A stretch of 64,000 bases of DNA from Tenodera sinensis (GCA_030765045.1 CM060969.1:56252716-56316715); one strand, 5' to 3'; numbered from the stretch's first letter, positions 11,701 to 23,938 are shown. Notes: generated from the letters alone by a model not told the origin. A program made the numbers and translations.

Positions 11701-13150
11701 TGAACGTTTTTGCAAACAAAAGTTGCGTCATTAAAGCCGAGACACTTTGCACTATATAAGCGTCCAATTGTTTTAGTTACTTATCAGTCTACATGCTGAG
11801 ATTGTAAATGTACGAGACGCACACTGAAAAGTTTAAAATGGAAAATTACGGCGCAAGTCTCATTTCACGAGGTCACTTCGAAATTACTGACATCCACTCC
11901 CTCCACTCTTCTTTCGCTGGTCCTTTGCCATAGACACTGGTGACGCCATGAGCAGACAATTGACTGGCGGGAAAAGCCAAATAAAGCTGAGGCCCCGGTA
12001 TATTCTGCATGCATCATACGTCAGATACATGTTTAACATACTCCGCTACAATGAAGATGCGCACATATATACTATTTATACTACAATCCACCTTCATTGA
12101 AAGCTAAATTGACCCCAGAACGGTTCTCGAATGGCTTCAACACCCAATCTCTAGGTACATCCTCTCCTCGCATTCCCTATGTGTGCTATATTAACTCAGT
12201 TTTGTGGCACAGGACACCGTTTAATATCCCTCTAGTAGAACAACTAAAACCGTGTTTTCCATAAGCTGAGTTGATTTAAAATCTATGCTAATGCCTAAGT
12301 GGTTTTACTTACCGAGATGCGTAAATTGCAAATATCTTTTGTTGAACATGATTCTTACCTGCAATAAAAGAAAACATATATTAAAATTACTTGAATGATG
12401 TAAAGCCTTCAACTTCTAGCAGTTTTTTGTATAGCGCTTATGGTATACAAAAGATATCAAAGTTACAAAATCCGTTAATAGCAAAGGGTTAAGAATATTG
12501 TACCACAGGTGAAGTTGAGGCCAGTCGGGAAAGGCATTACCAAGGGTCATTAGCGAACGTACCCAAACATTAAGGTAAACGAGATACAATTAGTTTTGGC
12601 AAGGTCTTCAACATAAAGAAAAGGAGCCTGCTATTGTTTTTTAGAAAGTATCGGAAACCCGAGGGGTTTCGCCACAGGGCAAAGTCTTCACTTAATGAAG
12701 TGAGGGCCATTACAGATGTTGGGAAGCTAAAAGCATATAATGACTGAGGGACAGTAGGAGAGAGACATCGTTACGAGGGAGATATACATGTAAGCAACAC
12801 GGTGAAAGTTCGTTCCAACGGTTACGTTATACTGCATATTTAATTTTTTTTAAATTGTTCAACAAAGCTTAAACGTGTAAAAATAAAACAAATAAAGTGT
12901 TCTAACAAAACTACCATATCGCTCTCTGTAATCACCACGGATCCCAGAGATTAAGACTCATGTGTGAGCAGCCGTAGGCACCCATAATAAGAAGCAGTCA
13001 ATCGAGTGACATAAAAATGCTTCAAACTTCTATCAAGTTACACTTAAGTTGCATTAACAAACCCAAAAGTTAACATATTTGTTTCAGTCCATTCAGTTCA
13101 ACTGATGGATGACATAGCAAATGATGAAGGCTTTCTGGTAATACATGGAA
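8791..13150. other. Intergenic DNA with no recognised gene
   Basis: ORFs are all under 100 codons and carry no recognised motif. One notable site is a perfect 13-bp stem (TTACATTCATTAG at 9243-9255 with its complement at 9272-9284) with a 16-base loop. Otherwise nothing specific is seen. Confidence 0.4.
9243..9284. other. Perfect 13-bp hairpin
   Basis: TTACATTCATTAG pairs exactly with CTAATGAATGTAA across a 16-nt loop. There is no T-tract or adjacent gene, so its role is unknown. It could be the remnant of a short inverted-repeat element. Confidence 0.7.
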
Positions 13151-13164
13151 ACATATTGTTAACT

Positions 13165-13725
13165 TGTGCCTAATGCACTCACTCACTCATTCACTCACTC
13201 ACTCACTTACTCACTCACTCACTCACTCACACTCATTAATTCCCTCATTCACTCACTCACTACTCATGCCGTCAGTCAGACACTTACTCGCTCCCTCACT
13301 CATTCATTTATTCATTCAATCGCTCCGTTACTCATTTACTCAATCATTCATTCACATAGTAGCTCACTCTCCACCCACTCATTCATTCAGTCATTTACCA
13401 GTCACTCCCTCACTCATTCACGCACTCACTTACTCATTCACTCACTCACATTCACTCATTAATGCACTCACCCATTTATTCAGTTATTCGCTCATCACTC
13501 ATTCACTCAATCATTCATCATGCACCAACTCACTCACTCATTCATTCACTCAATCATCACTCACTCCTTCACTCATTCACTCAATCACTCACTCACTCAC
13601 TCCCTAACCCACTCGGGCCCAAATGACCCAGCTGTCGACGGGCCCTTAAACTCCACACTCCACTCCACTCCACTCCCTAACCCACTCGTTTACTCATTCG
13701 CTCACTCTCTCACTCACACCCGCAA
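13165..13725 (+). repeat. CACTCATT-type minisatellite with conserved flank
   Basis: Irregular CACT, CATT and TACT tetranucleotides extend for more than 500 bp. Embedded near 13615-13660 is a non-repetitive segment (CAGCTGTCGACGGG, then CCTTAAAC) that recurs at about 50686-50725. There it is likewise followed by ACTCACTCACTTACT units, so the tetranucleotide array may be the expanded tail of a dispersed element. Confidence 0.8.
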
Positions 13726-14261
13726 TAGGGTTACACGAACCATCGTTATTAAGCAGAGAGAGATCAAGTGGAAACAAAACACATTAAATAGGCTACCTAT
13801 GAATTCAGATACGTTTGTAGTTCTCCCGAATCCTCTTCTATGTGCAAACGTGTCAAACGTGACAAACGTAGGCTTGAGTTACACCATTAAAACTTAATCG
13901 ATGAAAACGCGCTATATTGCTTTATTTTAGCCTTACGCACGCACGCACCTGTTTGCCGCTTATTGCACCGAAGTACCAACTGCTACTCATCTGTGCTATA
14001 GTTAGGTAGTGCATCAATTATATTGCAATATCGTGCCTTTCCTTGATTTACCCATATGAATTAAAACCTGTTACCCACAGAACATACGTTTTATAAAACA
14101 CTGTTTAATAAGCTTGTCCTTAGAAGATCTGAAGAAAGCTTGTATGCGAATTCGTGCCCACTTCTCTATTAAATTCTTACTAGTGCTGCTCTTGTTTCAC
14201 ACCGTCGAACGATTTAAGTGTTATACTACAAAGTTATACATGCACTGTTATGCTGGTATGT

Positions 14262-14757
<496 letters not shown>

Positions 14758-15062
14758 GCACCTGATGCCCAAGTTTCATTGTGTCGTGATTTAAATGTGT
14801 ATGAGGAGAATCGTAAATGTTATTAGATCTACTTTAAGGCACTGTAAATTGTGTCGAAATCAGTGTATTTTGCTAATAACCAAACTGAGTTATTAAAATT
14901 TCGAAAATCTTCTAAGCGATGATTGCTTTTAGTATAATCACCGTTAACTCAGAATAGAAATGAATGGTTAGCTAAACTACTGTTTTCGTATGAGTTATAG
15001 GGAAACGTCTTCAATTCTTTATATTTTACCCTAACGTAATATCTGAGTAGATAGACACGGTC

Positions 15063-15068
15063 GAGTTA
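15063..15068 (+). repeat. Left 6-bp target-site duplication (gagtta) of the giant palindrome
   Basis: gagtta immediately precedes the first palindromic base (15069) and is repeated in the same orientation at 33100-33105, immediately after the last one. Six-base duplications are typical of Polinton/Maverick insertion. Confidence 0.85.
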
Positions 15069-15355
15069 AGTAGGTAGATTAGGACAGAGCTGGGCCACTT
15101 TTTTATGGGCAAGATGGCCGCCATGCGTAATCTAAGCATTACTAGGTAAGGTGGTAGGGGAAGCAGGACGTTGTAGGGGTTTGAGGCTGACTCTAGGGAT
15201 AATGTTTAAGGCCTATAGCAGTGCATGTATGTTTATGAGCGTCACTGGCAGTTGAGTATGTCGTTCACTGTATCGATGCAAACCTCCTAACGCAAGAGAT
15301 TTCTATCTTGATTGAATATGTTACCCCAACATGACACCTCGCCCCACATAGTGGC

Positions 15356-15733
15356 CCTAACCTAGCCTAAGCCCCATACTTCTACTCGTCTAACCTATCC
15401 TAACCTAACCTAGCTCCCACTCTTTTTTACTTTGAACTTTCATAATTTAACATAACCTAAGCCCCATACTTCTACTCGTCTAACCTAACCTAACCTAACC
15501 TAACCTAACCTAACCTAGCCTAACCTAACCTAACCTAATCTATCCTAACCTAAGCCCCATACTTCTACTCGTCTAACCTATCTTAACCTAACCTAAGCTC
15601 CATACTTCTACATGGCTAACCTAACCTAACCCAGCTCCCACTATTTACTCCGGTCTTTGATAATTTAACCTAAGCCTCATACTTCTACTCATCTAACCTA
15701 TCCTAATCTAACCTGGCCTAGCCTAACCTAAGG
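15356..15733 (-). repeat. Left-arm telomere-like TTAGG array
   Basis: CCTAA pentamers on the top strand (TTAGG on the bottom) include an almost perfect stretch at 15481-15537. They are interspersed with about five copies of a CCCCATACTTCTACTCGTC unit. The G-rich strand runs toward the outer end of the arm, as at a real insect chromosome end. The array is mirrored at 32425-32813. Confidence 0.85.
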
Positions 15734-15884
15734 TAGATCCTCTTATTATTATTTATTCTATTCTACTAACATGATACGTTTCTAGACATTCATTCTATCC
15801 TCTTATCATCTATCCTATTCCCTCCTCTGCTTATCTATTCTATCCTGTCATACGCTACCCTGATCTCCATCTAGGAATTTCATA

Positions 15885-16795
15885 AACATTTTGATACTAT
15901 TTTGAGTCCTCTGATAGATCTTTTTAAACACTTTTAGCATATTCTTGATGCTTTTACAACATATTTAACAACTTTTCAGACAATTTTCAGAGTTATTCAG
16001 TAATTTTCATACATTTTTAAGACGTTCCACCCCATTTTGCTACAATTTTGCACCCTCTGTTAGATCTTTTAGACGCTTTTAGTATATTCATGCTGCTTTT
16101 ACAACATATTTAACAACTTTTCAGACAATTTTCAGAGTTATTCAGTCATTTTCATACATTTTTAAGACGTTTCAACTCATTTTAATACTATTTTGAGTCC
16201 TCTGTTAGATCTTTTAGACGCTTTTAGTATATTCATGCTGCTTTTACAACATATTTAACAACTTTTCAGACAATTTTCAGAGTTATTCAGTAATTTTCAT
16301 ACATTTTTAAGACGTTTCACCCCATTTTGCTACAATTTTGCACCCTCTGTTAGATCTTTTTAAGCACTTTTAGTATATTCATGCTGCTTTTACAACATAT
16401 TTAAGAACCTTTCAGACAATTTTCAGAGTTATTCAGCCATTTTCATACATTTTTAAGACGTTTCACCCCATTTTTGCTACAATTTTACACCCTCTGATAG
16501 ATCTTTTAGACGCTTTTAGTATATTCAGGGCGCTTTTTACAACATATTTAAGAATTTTTCAGAGTTATTCAGTCATTTTCATACATTTTTAAGACATTTC
16601 ACCCCATTTTACTGCTATTTGCACCCTCTGTTAGATCTTTTAGACGCTTTTAGTATATTCAGAACGCTTTTAACAACATATTTAACAACTTTTCAGACAA
16701 TTTTCAGAGCTATTCAATCATTTTCATACATTTTTAGGACATTTCACCCCATTTTACTGCTATTTGCACCCTCCTTTATAGAACTTTTAAACTTC
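15885..16795. repeat. Left-arm 146-bp tandem array, about 6 copies
   Basis: The landmark TAGATCTTTT recurs near 15915, 16061, 16206, 16351, 16498 and 16632, giving steps of 146, 145, 145, 147 and 134 bp. Units also share TCAGACAATTTTCAGAG and CATACATTTTTAAGACG. The one ORF over it (16619-16801) is not credible. The array is mirrored at 31370-32285. Confidence 0.92.
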
Positions 16796-16799
16796 CAGT

Positions 16800-17466
16800 A
16801 GAAGATGTCCTAACCATTGATGTTGAAGTTCTTATTACTACTATTTTTGCCCTCTGTCACAGAATTTTATACAACTGTATGACTCTTTTGCTTGGTTCTG
16901 TATGTTCTGGGGGTAACATCTCCAACACGACATGCAGTTTTCTAAGTGTAACCCCACCTATTATGATCTAACCTGCTTATTAAGTGTTCTTTACAGCTTT
17001 ATTCAACTTTGTTTTCCTAACCCTTTATAGATTTTTAAACTTATCACTAAAAGATGATCTATCCGCAGATGTTGAGGTACTTATAGCTCAATATTTTTAA
17101 GAGATATTCAGCAATACCTTTGATAGTATTTTAACACAATCTTCTGTTTATATAAAGTTAATGAGGGTATACTTACTTTAAGGTAGTAGGGTATACGCCT
17201 CTCCTCTTTTATCTGGGCTGGAGACCAGCACTAGAGTTAAAGTCTAGTGGCAGAGTTAACGCCTCCCTTTATAATTTCTATTTTTCTTCTTTCTTCGACA
17301 AGTTTCATGAGAAGCACGGAGAAGCCAGGTGAGTAATTTTTTTATTTTTTCTTCTTTCTTCGTCAGACTTCATTTGAGGCGTGGAGGAGTCAGTTGATTA
17401 AACTTTCATTTTCTACAGGAGACGTAACGGAGAAAATAATCATCTTGAGATCTAAGTTGCATTCTC
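16800..17466. other. Left-arm 3' flank of the polymerase gene
   Basis: No ORF is seen. Two tandem copies of a roughly 70-bp segment (each starting TTCTTCTTTCTTCG) lie at 17280-17400. On the polymerase strand a candidate polyadenylation signal AATAAA (17341-17346) lies about 120 bp past the stop codon. Confidence 0.5.
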
Positions 17467-20400
17467 TTATGCATGGTTTGCAACGTTGTAATGCCCGTAC
17501 GCATACGTTGATATTCCATCCTCTGCAATTACTCTCTTGTCATCATGAGGCGACAGAGCTATTTTATTAGATTCAACTGTAGAAACATTATGACGTTGGG
17601 ATAGGATTAAATTCATCGGAGTTCTAACAATTTTCAAAGTTTTAAGGCACTCCATATAGCTATTGAAGCTGATGTATTGCTTAATGGCGCTATTGAAGCT
17701 GATGTATTGCTTAATGGCGCTATGTTTTATGCCTTTGATCTTTTTTATCACAGAGCCATCAATATCGAGAGCATACATTTTAGGTCTGAGACCGACGAAA
17801 CGGCGAATGATTTTACCACTTGCTTCATCTTTAAACTTTCCCAAAACTTTCTTGTTTTGTGTAGAATAGCATATATGGTTAGCAGGGTAATCCGCTGTAT
17901 CCAGATGTTCAAGCATGTGTAATTTATCCTGGTATATATCAGCTGTAGTCACTAGATGGATGAAGGAATCTGTATCCGTATACAACAGTTTAAGATTCTC
18001 AGCTCCATAATATGGAAGTAACACATCGTATTGATACGAATACATTAGCGTCTTGGAGATGTCTAGTACGCTCATACCAATGTATATAGGCTTGTTGAAC
18101 ACTATTTTACGAGAAGCCATATGAACAGCTGCAAGATTAGGACCGTATATAGTTCGATCGATAAATGTAGGCTTGGCTATCAGTTTTTCTAATGTTTTGC
18201 TGTTTGCCACAAGACGTATATCCATACGATTACGAATATTTTCCATAGTTTTTCCAAACATCGCATTATTGAAAAGTTTGTACAAATCCTTCTCGAAATC
18301 ATTTCTAGCTTGTTGTCGCAGGCGATTATTAAATTCGACGTAAGGCTTTAACCAACAAGACTGACGGAATTTTAGTGCTCGATGAATCTTTATTAGTCGT
18401 AGACCATGACTAAGAGCCTGTTTCAAGGACATGTAATGAACCACATACTTCTTTCGGGATCCAAGATGGGCAATTAGTTTCTTTGAAGAGGATTCCCCCG
18501 GTTTCATACTCTCAGGCAGGAAGGGCAAATCATTATGAAGATCGTGGAGCTCGACAGGATATTCGACATCAACTTCTAAGATGTATCCAAGGGGGTCATC
18601 TTCCTTCAATAAATCCAGGTCTAGATGATCAGGAGAAACCCACTTAAAACCTCCATAAGGAAGGGCCTTACACATTCCCCAACCGTATTGGTTATTGGCG
18701 TCTTCGTATGTAATAAACTGAGAGGGTTTCCGAGAGTCATACTGTGCCATATAGATATTATTCGCCTCAGCATACCGGTGAGAAACCTGACATAACCCTC
18801 CTCTTATGCCAGATTCAACCATGAGTAGCTGATCGTAATCAAGAAGCAATTCCAACTCGATTCCAGTATACAGCAGCATAGCATCCCATGTAAGTCCTGG
18901 AGAGGTAAAATAATGGGCAGGATCGACTTTATGAGTTTTCAGAGTTTGGTCTCTAAATGTTTCAAAGACATCCGTAAGGAGAAGAACATCAGAAGTTAAG
19001 TAAATATCACTGTATTCACCTAAGTTTTCCACATTAAACTGCTTCCATACATTTCTAGCATGCTCATAGTCATCGTCGGTAATTTCTTCTTCATTTAATT
19101 TATTGTAGAATGCTTCTCTTGGAGGCAGCTGAGTCTCGTTCAAAACATCCCATGAAGTAAGGTAATCGTAGGGGAACACTCCCTTACGAGTCATCAAGCC
19201 AATCTTCTCTTCTCCGAAGTACTTCGTTGTTTCAGGATGCGTTTCAAGGTTCTTTGCAAGCTTCTCCAAACTCGTACTGAGGAAGCGGAAAGTATCCACA
19301 AATCTGAGTTTAATATCCCCAACATACTTGGAGAATGATATATAACTTTCCTCTGAATTTGGTATAACCTCTATTCTTTCGCTAGTACACCCTAGCTGCT
19401 TAACAATGAAATGAGAGTCATACCCACTCAGGTTATGCATGAAGACAGGTATATAATTAGGTGTTTTACAAGCCAGGTTACATTTATTGTGTAAAGATCC
19501 TCTGTACGCCCCGGACACATGATCGTGATCGCGAACCTTCCAATTATCTTCTGTAAATTCATGTTCACACAGGTAACATATTGTAGAAGCATCGAATGAT
19601 TCTTGTTCTTCAGCTGTAAGATTAAGAGGTTTAGCAGATTTGTATAAGTCGCTTATTTTATTTGCCAAATCCATCAGGCATCCCATAAACCTCTGTGCAG
19701 CGTCAGGCCCTCGGTAAACATATGGTTCAGTAGGAAGAGTTGTTTCTAGTTGTTCAACACTGGACGAAGGCTTCACATAAACACAAAAGCTCATGGGAGA
19801 ATGACTTTGATAGGGAGTTGTGTAGGAGGTTTCAGGGTTAGAGGAGCAGGTATGGAGAGGGGTAAGAATGCATTCAAAATCGGCGTAGATAACATAAGGA
19901 AGTTTCAACATCCTCTCAACATTCTTGAATTTAACGATAGAGTTATCCTTTGTAGGCATAACGCATCTAGCAATACCATGTTGTCTACATATTTCTCGGT
20001 GCTCTTCTAATTTTTTCATTCCACTTTGTCCGTATCGGTCATCAAAATGGCTGAAACATCTTTTACATACATAAATTCGACCATCATGTTTGGTTTTCTG
20101 CTGACGAATAAGTCTTTCAAAATCCTTTATATAAGCATAGTGATATCTGTCAGTAGCATTACTCAACAGAAGGAGATCGCGATGATCATCTAATTCTTCA
20201 TCAATCACCTTTATTGGAAACACTTCATGTTTATCATCCACTCCAAACACATTTATGGATATATTATTGAGTTTTTCAAATTTAGCGATCTCACCCAAGC
20301 TCGTAGGAAATGAGACGCACGAGAAATCGTATTTTTCTTGGAGATCCTTATACTTGCTAACACGCTGAGGTTTATTTCGAATGAACTTAGCCAGAACAGC

Positions 20401-20583
20401 GTACATAAAGCATTTCTCATCGTTGTAGTTCTGAGGGTTTATACAGGCTTTCTTCGCATCCAAAGATGACGGTAGAGGAATATAGCTGCTCCCTCGAAGA
20501 AGATTATACTTGTTAATACGTAGTCGAACGCCATCAACACTCAGAAGAGCCCAATTACTGCCTTTCAACTTACTTTCCTCCAT
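17467..20583 (-). CDS. Protein-primed-type DNA polymerase B (pPolB), left arm
   Basis: The ORF of 1038 residues starts at ATG 20583. Exonuclease motifs: ExoI D235-F-E237 in YADFECIL, ExoII N384 and Y388-D389 in NLSGYDSHF, ExoIII Y528 and D532 in YLTSD. Polymerase motifs: A, D628 in YEDANNQYGWG; B, K769 to G777 in KLFNNAMFGKTMEN; C, Y868-T-D-T-D872 in YTDTDSF. All catalytic residues are present. Residues 336-368 carry a CxxC, then RDHDH and HNKC, an endonuclease-VII-like zinc site often inserted in Polinton polymerases. A 10-residue direct duplication (SAIKQYISFN at 955-964 and 965-974) is shared with the other arm. The zinc-finger ORF upstream overlaps in another frame and was probably once the N-terminus of this protein. 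The copy differs from the right-arm protein at residue 31 (Gly here, Glu there). The polymerase would copy the element's own DNA. The family is certain; activity is not shown. Confidence 0.95.
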   Translation of the reverse strand: MEESKLKGSNWALLSVDGVRLRINKYNLLRGSSYIPLPSSLDAKKACINPQNYNDEKCFMYAVLAKFIRNKPQRVSKYKDLQEKYDFSCVSFPTSLGEIAKFEKLNNISINVFGVDDKHEVFPIKVIDEELDDHRDLLLLSNATDRYHYAYIKDFERLIRQQKTKHDGRIYVCKRCFSHFDDRYGQSGMKKLEEHREICRQHGIARCVMPTKDNSIVKFKNVERMLKLPYVIYADFECILTPLHTCSSNPETSYTTPYQSHSPMSFCVYVKPSSSVEQLETTLPTEPYVYRGPDAAQRFMGCLMDLANKISDLYKSAKPLNLTAEEQESFDASTICYLCEHEFTEDNWKVRDHDHVSGAYRGSLHNKCNLACKTPNYIPVFMHNLSGYDSHFIVKQLGCTSERIEVIPNSEESYISFSKYVGDIKLRFVDTFRFLSTSLEKLAKNLETHPETTKYFGEEKIGLMTRKGVFPYDYLTSWDVLNETQLPPREAFYNKLNEEEITDDDYEHARNVWKQFNVENLGEYSDIYLTSDVLLLTDVFETFRDQTLKTHKVDPAHYFTSPGLTWDAMLLYTGIELELLLDYDQLLMVESGIRGGLCQVSHRYAEANNIYMAQYDSRKPSQFITYEDANNQYGWGMCKALPYGGFKWVSPDHLDLDLLKEDDPLGYILEVDVEYPVELHDLHNDLPFLPESMKPGESSSKKLIAHLGSRKKYVVHYMSLKQALSHGLRLIKIHRALKFRQSCWLKPYVEFNNRLRQQARNDFEKDLYKLFNNAMFGKTMENIRNRMDIRLVANSKTLEKLIAKPTFIDRTIYGPNLAAVHMASRKIVFNKPIYIGMSVLDISKTLMYSYQYDVLLPYYGAENLKLLYTDTDSFIHLVTTADIYQDKLHMLEHLDTADYPANHICYSTQNKKVLGKFKDEASGKIIRRFVGLRPKMYALDIDGSVIKKIKGIKHSAIKQYISFNSAIKQYISFNSYMECLKTLKIVRTPMNLILSQRHNVSTVESNKIALSPHDDKRVIAEDGISTYAYGHYNVANHA

Positions 20584-21143
20584 TTCAACACGAAGTTTCT
20601 CGAATTTTTTTTTTCCAAGATGGCATCCAAATCACTGTCTAAAAACACGGCATTATTACGCGTTTTGAAGGCTTTGTTAGTGATGTCCCCAACAGCATTC
20701 ACAAACTTACATTCAGCCATAATGTTAATTTTCAAACTTTTATGAGCCCGCAGCTCCTTCTGAACAGCATTTATTATGCGCTGCTTAGCCTGCTGCAGGT
20801 ATGAATTTAGATCCTGACTTGCAGGGCATTGGATGAAAAACGATTTCAGCCGATCCTGAAAAGCCGTTTCATATTCTACAACATCATCTTCATCAGGAGA
20901 CATTAACAATAATTTATGCTTAGTAGGTTCGAATTTGACTTTCTTAGCATATAGAGCCCTATCACAGCGCCCTTCATGCACATCCCTTCGATTTTCAGTA
21001 CCGTAAACATCACCACAATGTCTACACTCGAAAAACTCACCACATATCAGCTCATGCCTCTTCTTATGGTAGTCGCGTAGAAAACTCTTTTCACATTTGC
21101 TGCACCTATAATCTGCTATAGCATTCAGAACCGATTCCATCAT
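20565..21143 (-). CDS. Double C2HC zinc-finger ORF, probable detached N-terminus of pPolB, left arm
   Basis: 192 residues from ATG 21143. Two finger-like sets are visible: C14, C17, H30, C34, and C40, C43, H56, C60. A charged helical region without known domains follows. The reading frame leaves the polymerase frame at a run of 10 A on the coding strand (T-run at 20606-20615) and stops shortly after, overlapping the polymerase start by 19 bp. In the right arm the same run is 9 A long, so neither arm keeps the two ORFs in one frame. Similar fingers occur at the N-terminus of related polymerases, which favours an originally single gene. A slippage-dependent fusion, true decay or an assembly homopolymer error could each explain the break. 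Confidence 0.8.
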   Translation of the reverse strand: MMESVLNAIADYRCSKCEKSFLRDYHKKRHELICGEFFECRHCGDVYGTENRRDVHEGRCDRALYAKKVKFEPTKHKLLLMSPDEDDVVEYETAFQDRLKSFFIQCPASQDLNSYLQQAKQRIINAVQKELRAHKSLKINIMAECKFVNAVGDITNKAFKTRNNAVFLDSDLDAILEKKNSRNFVLKWRKVS

Positions 21144-21200
21144 TTCACCGCTCCGGACTTTTATAATATGTAGTGGAACACTTGTAAATTATATAAATGA
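21144..21200 (-). promoter_or_regulatory. Candidate promoter of the left-arm gene set
   Basis: Upstream of ATG 21143 on the coding strand lie a TATAAAA box (about 16-22 bp away) and a TTTATATAA box (about 45-55 bp away). Only the farther one is well placed for a start site before the ATG. This is a weak prediction from composition alone. Confidence 0.3.
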
Positions 21201-21329
21201 ATAAATGCTTATTGCACTTTCCACTGACTCGCCTCGATAACTTATAAAAGCTATTGAACGGTAATCTCGCTAAGAGAAGCTGATGTGCTCGACTCGAAGG
21301 TTAATTACTGAATAACTATGTAAGCTCAA

Positions 21330-21574
21330 GCAAACCCTACTTATTCCACTAGCACGTACCTTATAAATTACTACGCGATTCAAGATTAAGTTTGTATTTT
21401 TAAAATATATATCATTAAACTACGTGAGTCAAGGATCAACTTGTTTCATTTTTATTTGCCAGTTCAACGTTAACATGCATTTCCCCTCATTTTTAAAGTT
21501 TAAACAAGGTAAATTATATTTCAACCACTGTATTTATAGAAATAAATGTTTATAATTTTAATACTTTCATGCCG

Positions 21575-21637
<63 letters not shown>

Positions 21638-22480
21638 GCGCGCAAAATTAAGACGTGAAACGGCGGTTATGTATCTTTAACTAACATTTCTTTAATCGAT
21701 ATCGGATGACAGTAATGGAACCATCTAAACAATATTTAAACGCTTAAAAAACCAAATTTCTGCTATATTTCATCAAACCTTCCTATTTTTATGACTTTTT
21801 CTCGTCTTTTACGCACTTTGAAACGAATCCAACAGAAAAATTAAGACGCGAAACGGCGGTTATGTATCTTTAAGTAACATTACTTTTATCAATATCAGAT
21901 GACTCACGATAATTCAGGATCACGATTGCAGCGCCTCATAGCGGCTTTAATCAGTACTAAAACGCACATTCGACAGATTTTATACTCTTTATGGCGGTAA
22001 ATTATATATTAGCCCTCAAATTATCATTATTTTTATGGTTTTCCACCGTTTTTACGTACTTTGCAACGAATCCGACAGAAACATTAAGACGCGAAACGGT
22101 TGTTATGTATCGTTTAAGTAACAAACACATTCCTCTCAACTGAACCCACCTTATAAACGACTACGCATTCAAGATTAAGTTTTGTATTTAAATGTATATA
22201 ATCAGGAAACTACGTGAGTCAAGATTAACTTGCTTCGTTTTTATTTGATAGTTCAACGTTAACATGCATTTCCCCCACATTTTTTAAAGTTTAAACAAGG
22301 TAAATGTTTATAATTTTAATACTTTCACGCAGACACTCACATACGCAGACACACACAGACACACACACATACACACGCATGCACACACATACACACATAC
22401 ACACATACGCAAAATTAAGAAGTGAAACGGATGTATAATATCTTTTAAGTAACAAACACATTCCTCTCAACTGAACCCCC
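21330..22480. repeat. Left-arm diverged repeat block with CA/CG microsatellite
   Basis: A motif TTAAGACGCGAAACGG, followed by TTATGTATC and a TTTAAGTAAC stretch, recurs at about 21648, 21841, 22084 and 22415. The segment with CTACGTGAGTCAAG and GTTCAACGTTAACATGCAT occurs at 21420-21480 and 22210-22270, marking a duplication of about 0.8 kb. A CA tract followed by CG dinucleotides (21577-21643) and a CA-rich tract (22325-22410) lie at equivalent places. No ORF is seen. The block is mirrored at 25690-26830. Confidence 0.85.
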
Positions 22481-22734
22481 CCATCAATAGAAGACATAGC
22501 AGGTAAAGATTTGTCCTATAATTAACGGAAAAACCCTAGCCTCACGCAAAGGCGTCGATTTATAACATTAGTGGAGAAATTGTAGCCTCGAAGAGTGCTG
22601 GCGACGTGCTGTCTACAAAAAACAAGTTCAGACAGGAAAAATTACAAATACTCATTCTTTCGTGTTTCGGAAAGACCCTAAAGATGTTATCGGATTGTAC
22701 CATTAGTAAGATGCTTTTAGCTGAAATATAAAAT

Positions 22735-22990
22735 AAAATCTCTTCTTCTTGTTCTGGTTCTTCTTCTTCTTCTTCTTCTTCTTCTTCTTCTTCTTCTTCT
22801 TCTTCTAGTCTCATTCTCCTTCATGCTAACAGGGAATATACGCGAACTGAAGGTTATTAGCTGAAATATAAAATAAAATCTCTTCTTCTTGTTCTGGTTG
22901 TTCTTCTTCTTCTTCTTCTTCTCCTTCTTCTTCTTCTTGTTCTTGTTCTTCATATATTCTCATTCTCCTTCATGCTAACAGGGAATATAC
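22735..22990. repeat. Left-arm duplicated TTC-rich segment
   Basis: Two tandem copies of about 125 bp each carry a TTC microsatellite and the landmark CATGCTAACAGGGAATATAC. The TTC count differs from the mirror copy at 25195-25445. Poly-Glu and poly-Arg ORFs over it are artefacts. Confidence 0.9.
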
Positions 22991-23179
22991 GCGTAATTTT
23001 GACGTTATTACCTTAAATATTAAAATAAAATAACAGCATTCTCCGTCAATTATATCTAAACCGACTTTTTCCGTGTTATGCAAGATTTAAGCTTCTAGAA
23101 TCAACACGAGGCAATGTTTCTCTCAATAACAGCATTTTATAATTGATTTTGTAAGTAATAACACCAATTTAAACTTTAT

Positions 23180-23830
23180 TACAGATCTCTAAGACCCTTG
23201 TTTGCAAACTATTTAAATGGACACTTAGAGATTCGAACTAGACCCCACAGTACAAAAGCTACCATTTTTATCAATAATTCAAGAGCAGATATTTAGCTGA
23301 AGTGTTTAACTTTTTATTTCATCACGCTAACTTTATTGATTCGCGAATAAATCGACTTTGAAGTAATTGCCCCGTCCCGGTAATCGAACTATGAGTCGTA
23401 GGGATAAAATTGTCTAGCATATCATTTTATATGCCAAGTTACCCTAATTTCTCTTTGCATTACTATTCCAAGTGTAAAAATAGCGATATAGAGCAAATTT
23501 CAATAATTCTCCACAAGATAGGGATCGAACCTACGATACGTTAACTCTAGCATGTTATAAAATAATCGTCCTTAACAAGTATTATCATATAAAGTTTATT
23601 TCAGTCTTCCAACACAAGCGGTTCTCGAAATAATTAAATTTACCAAATCAGGATTGGAACCCAAGACTCCAGGATACCAAGCATACCACAGAGGAAAGCC
23701 CATAACAATACCGATTTAATAAAATTTATTCGAAGATTTTATCACTAATAGTTTAGGAGTTATTCCAATAATAATTCATAATTTGCACGGGGATCGAACG
23801 CTAGGCCACCGACAATCTTCAAAATTAGAC
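23180..23830 (-). other. Left-arm set of five tRNA T-arm/B-box-like modules
   Basis: On the reverse strand, GTTCGA-type B-box-like cores occur at about 23790 (CGTTCGATCCCC), 23651 (GGTTCCAATCC), 23521 (GGTTCGATCCC), 23380 (AGTTCGATTACC) and 23230 (AGTTCGAATC), at steps of 139, 130, 141 and 150 bp. Several are preceded at 25-30 nt by a GGTA or ATGC element and followed by an AATAAA(G/C)TT-type stretch, so the modules look homologous to each other. None folds into a full cloverleaf by eye, so I do not call tRNA genes. They may be decayed or minimal tRNA-like units or pol III elements. The set is mirrored at 24345-24985. Confidence 0.5.
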
Positions 23831-23938
23831 CAAGGATGCGTCGTTTTATTATAAGATAATTACCGTTTACCACATTTCGATATCTCATTTAGTTTAGGAG
23901 AAATCAGGCATCAATGAGTAGGGTATATATGGCGTTTT

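Noticed and set aside
13164..13897. ORFs of 98-147 codons made of Thr-His-Ser repeats
   Set aside because: The minisatellite has few stop codons in several frames at once; no non-repetitive domain is present.
15356..15733. Genuine chromosome end or interstitial telomere fusion
   Set aside because: The arrays are internal to an element with a target duplication and are interspersed with another unit. A head-to-head telomere fusion would put the arrays at the centre, not near the outer ends.
19750..20010. Antisense ORFs over the polymerase genes (also 17663-17922, 28148-28408, 30236-30495)
   Set aside because: They are shadows of the polymerase coding strand, occur identically in both arms and have no recognisable domain.
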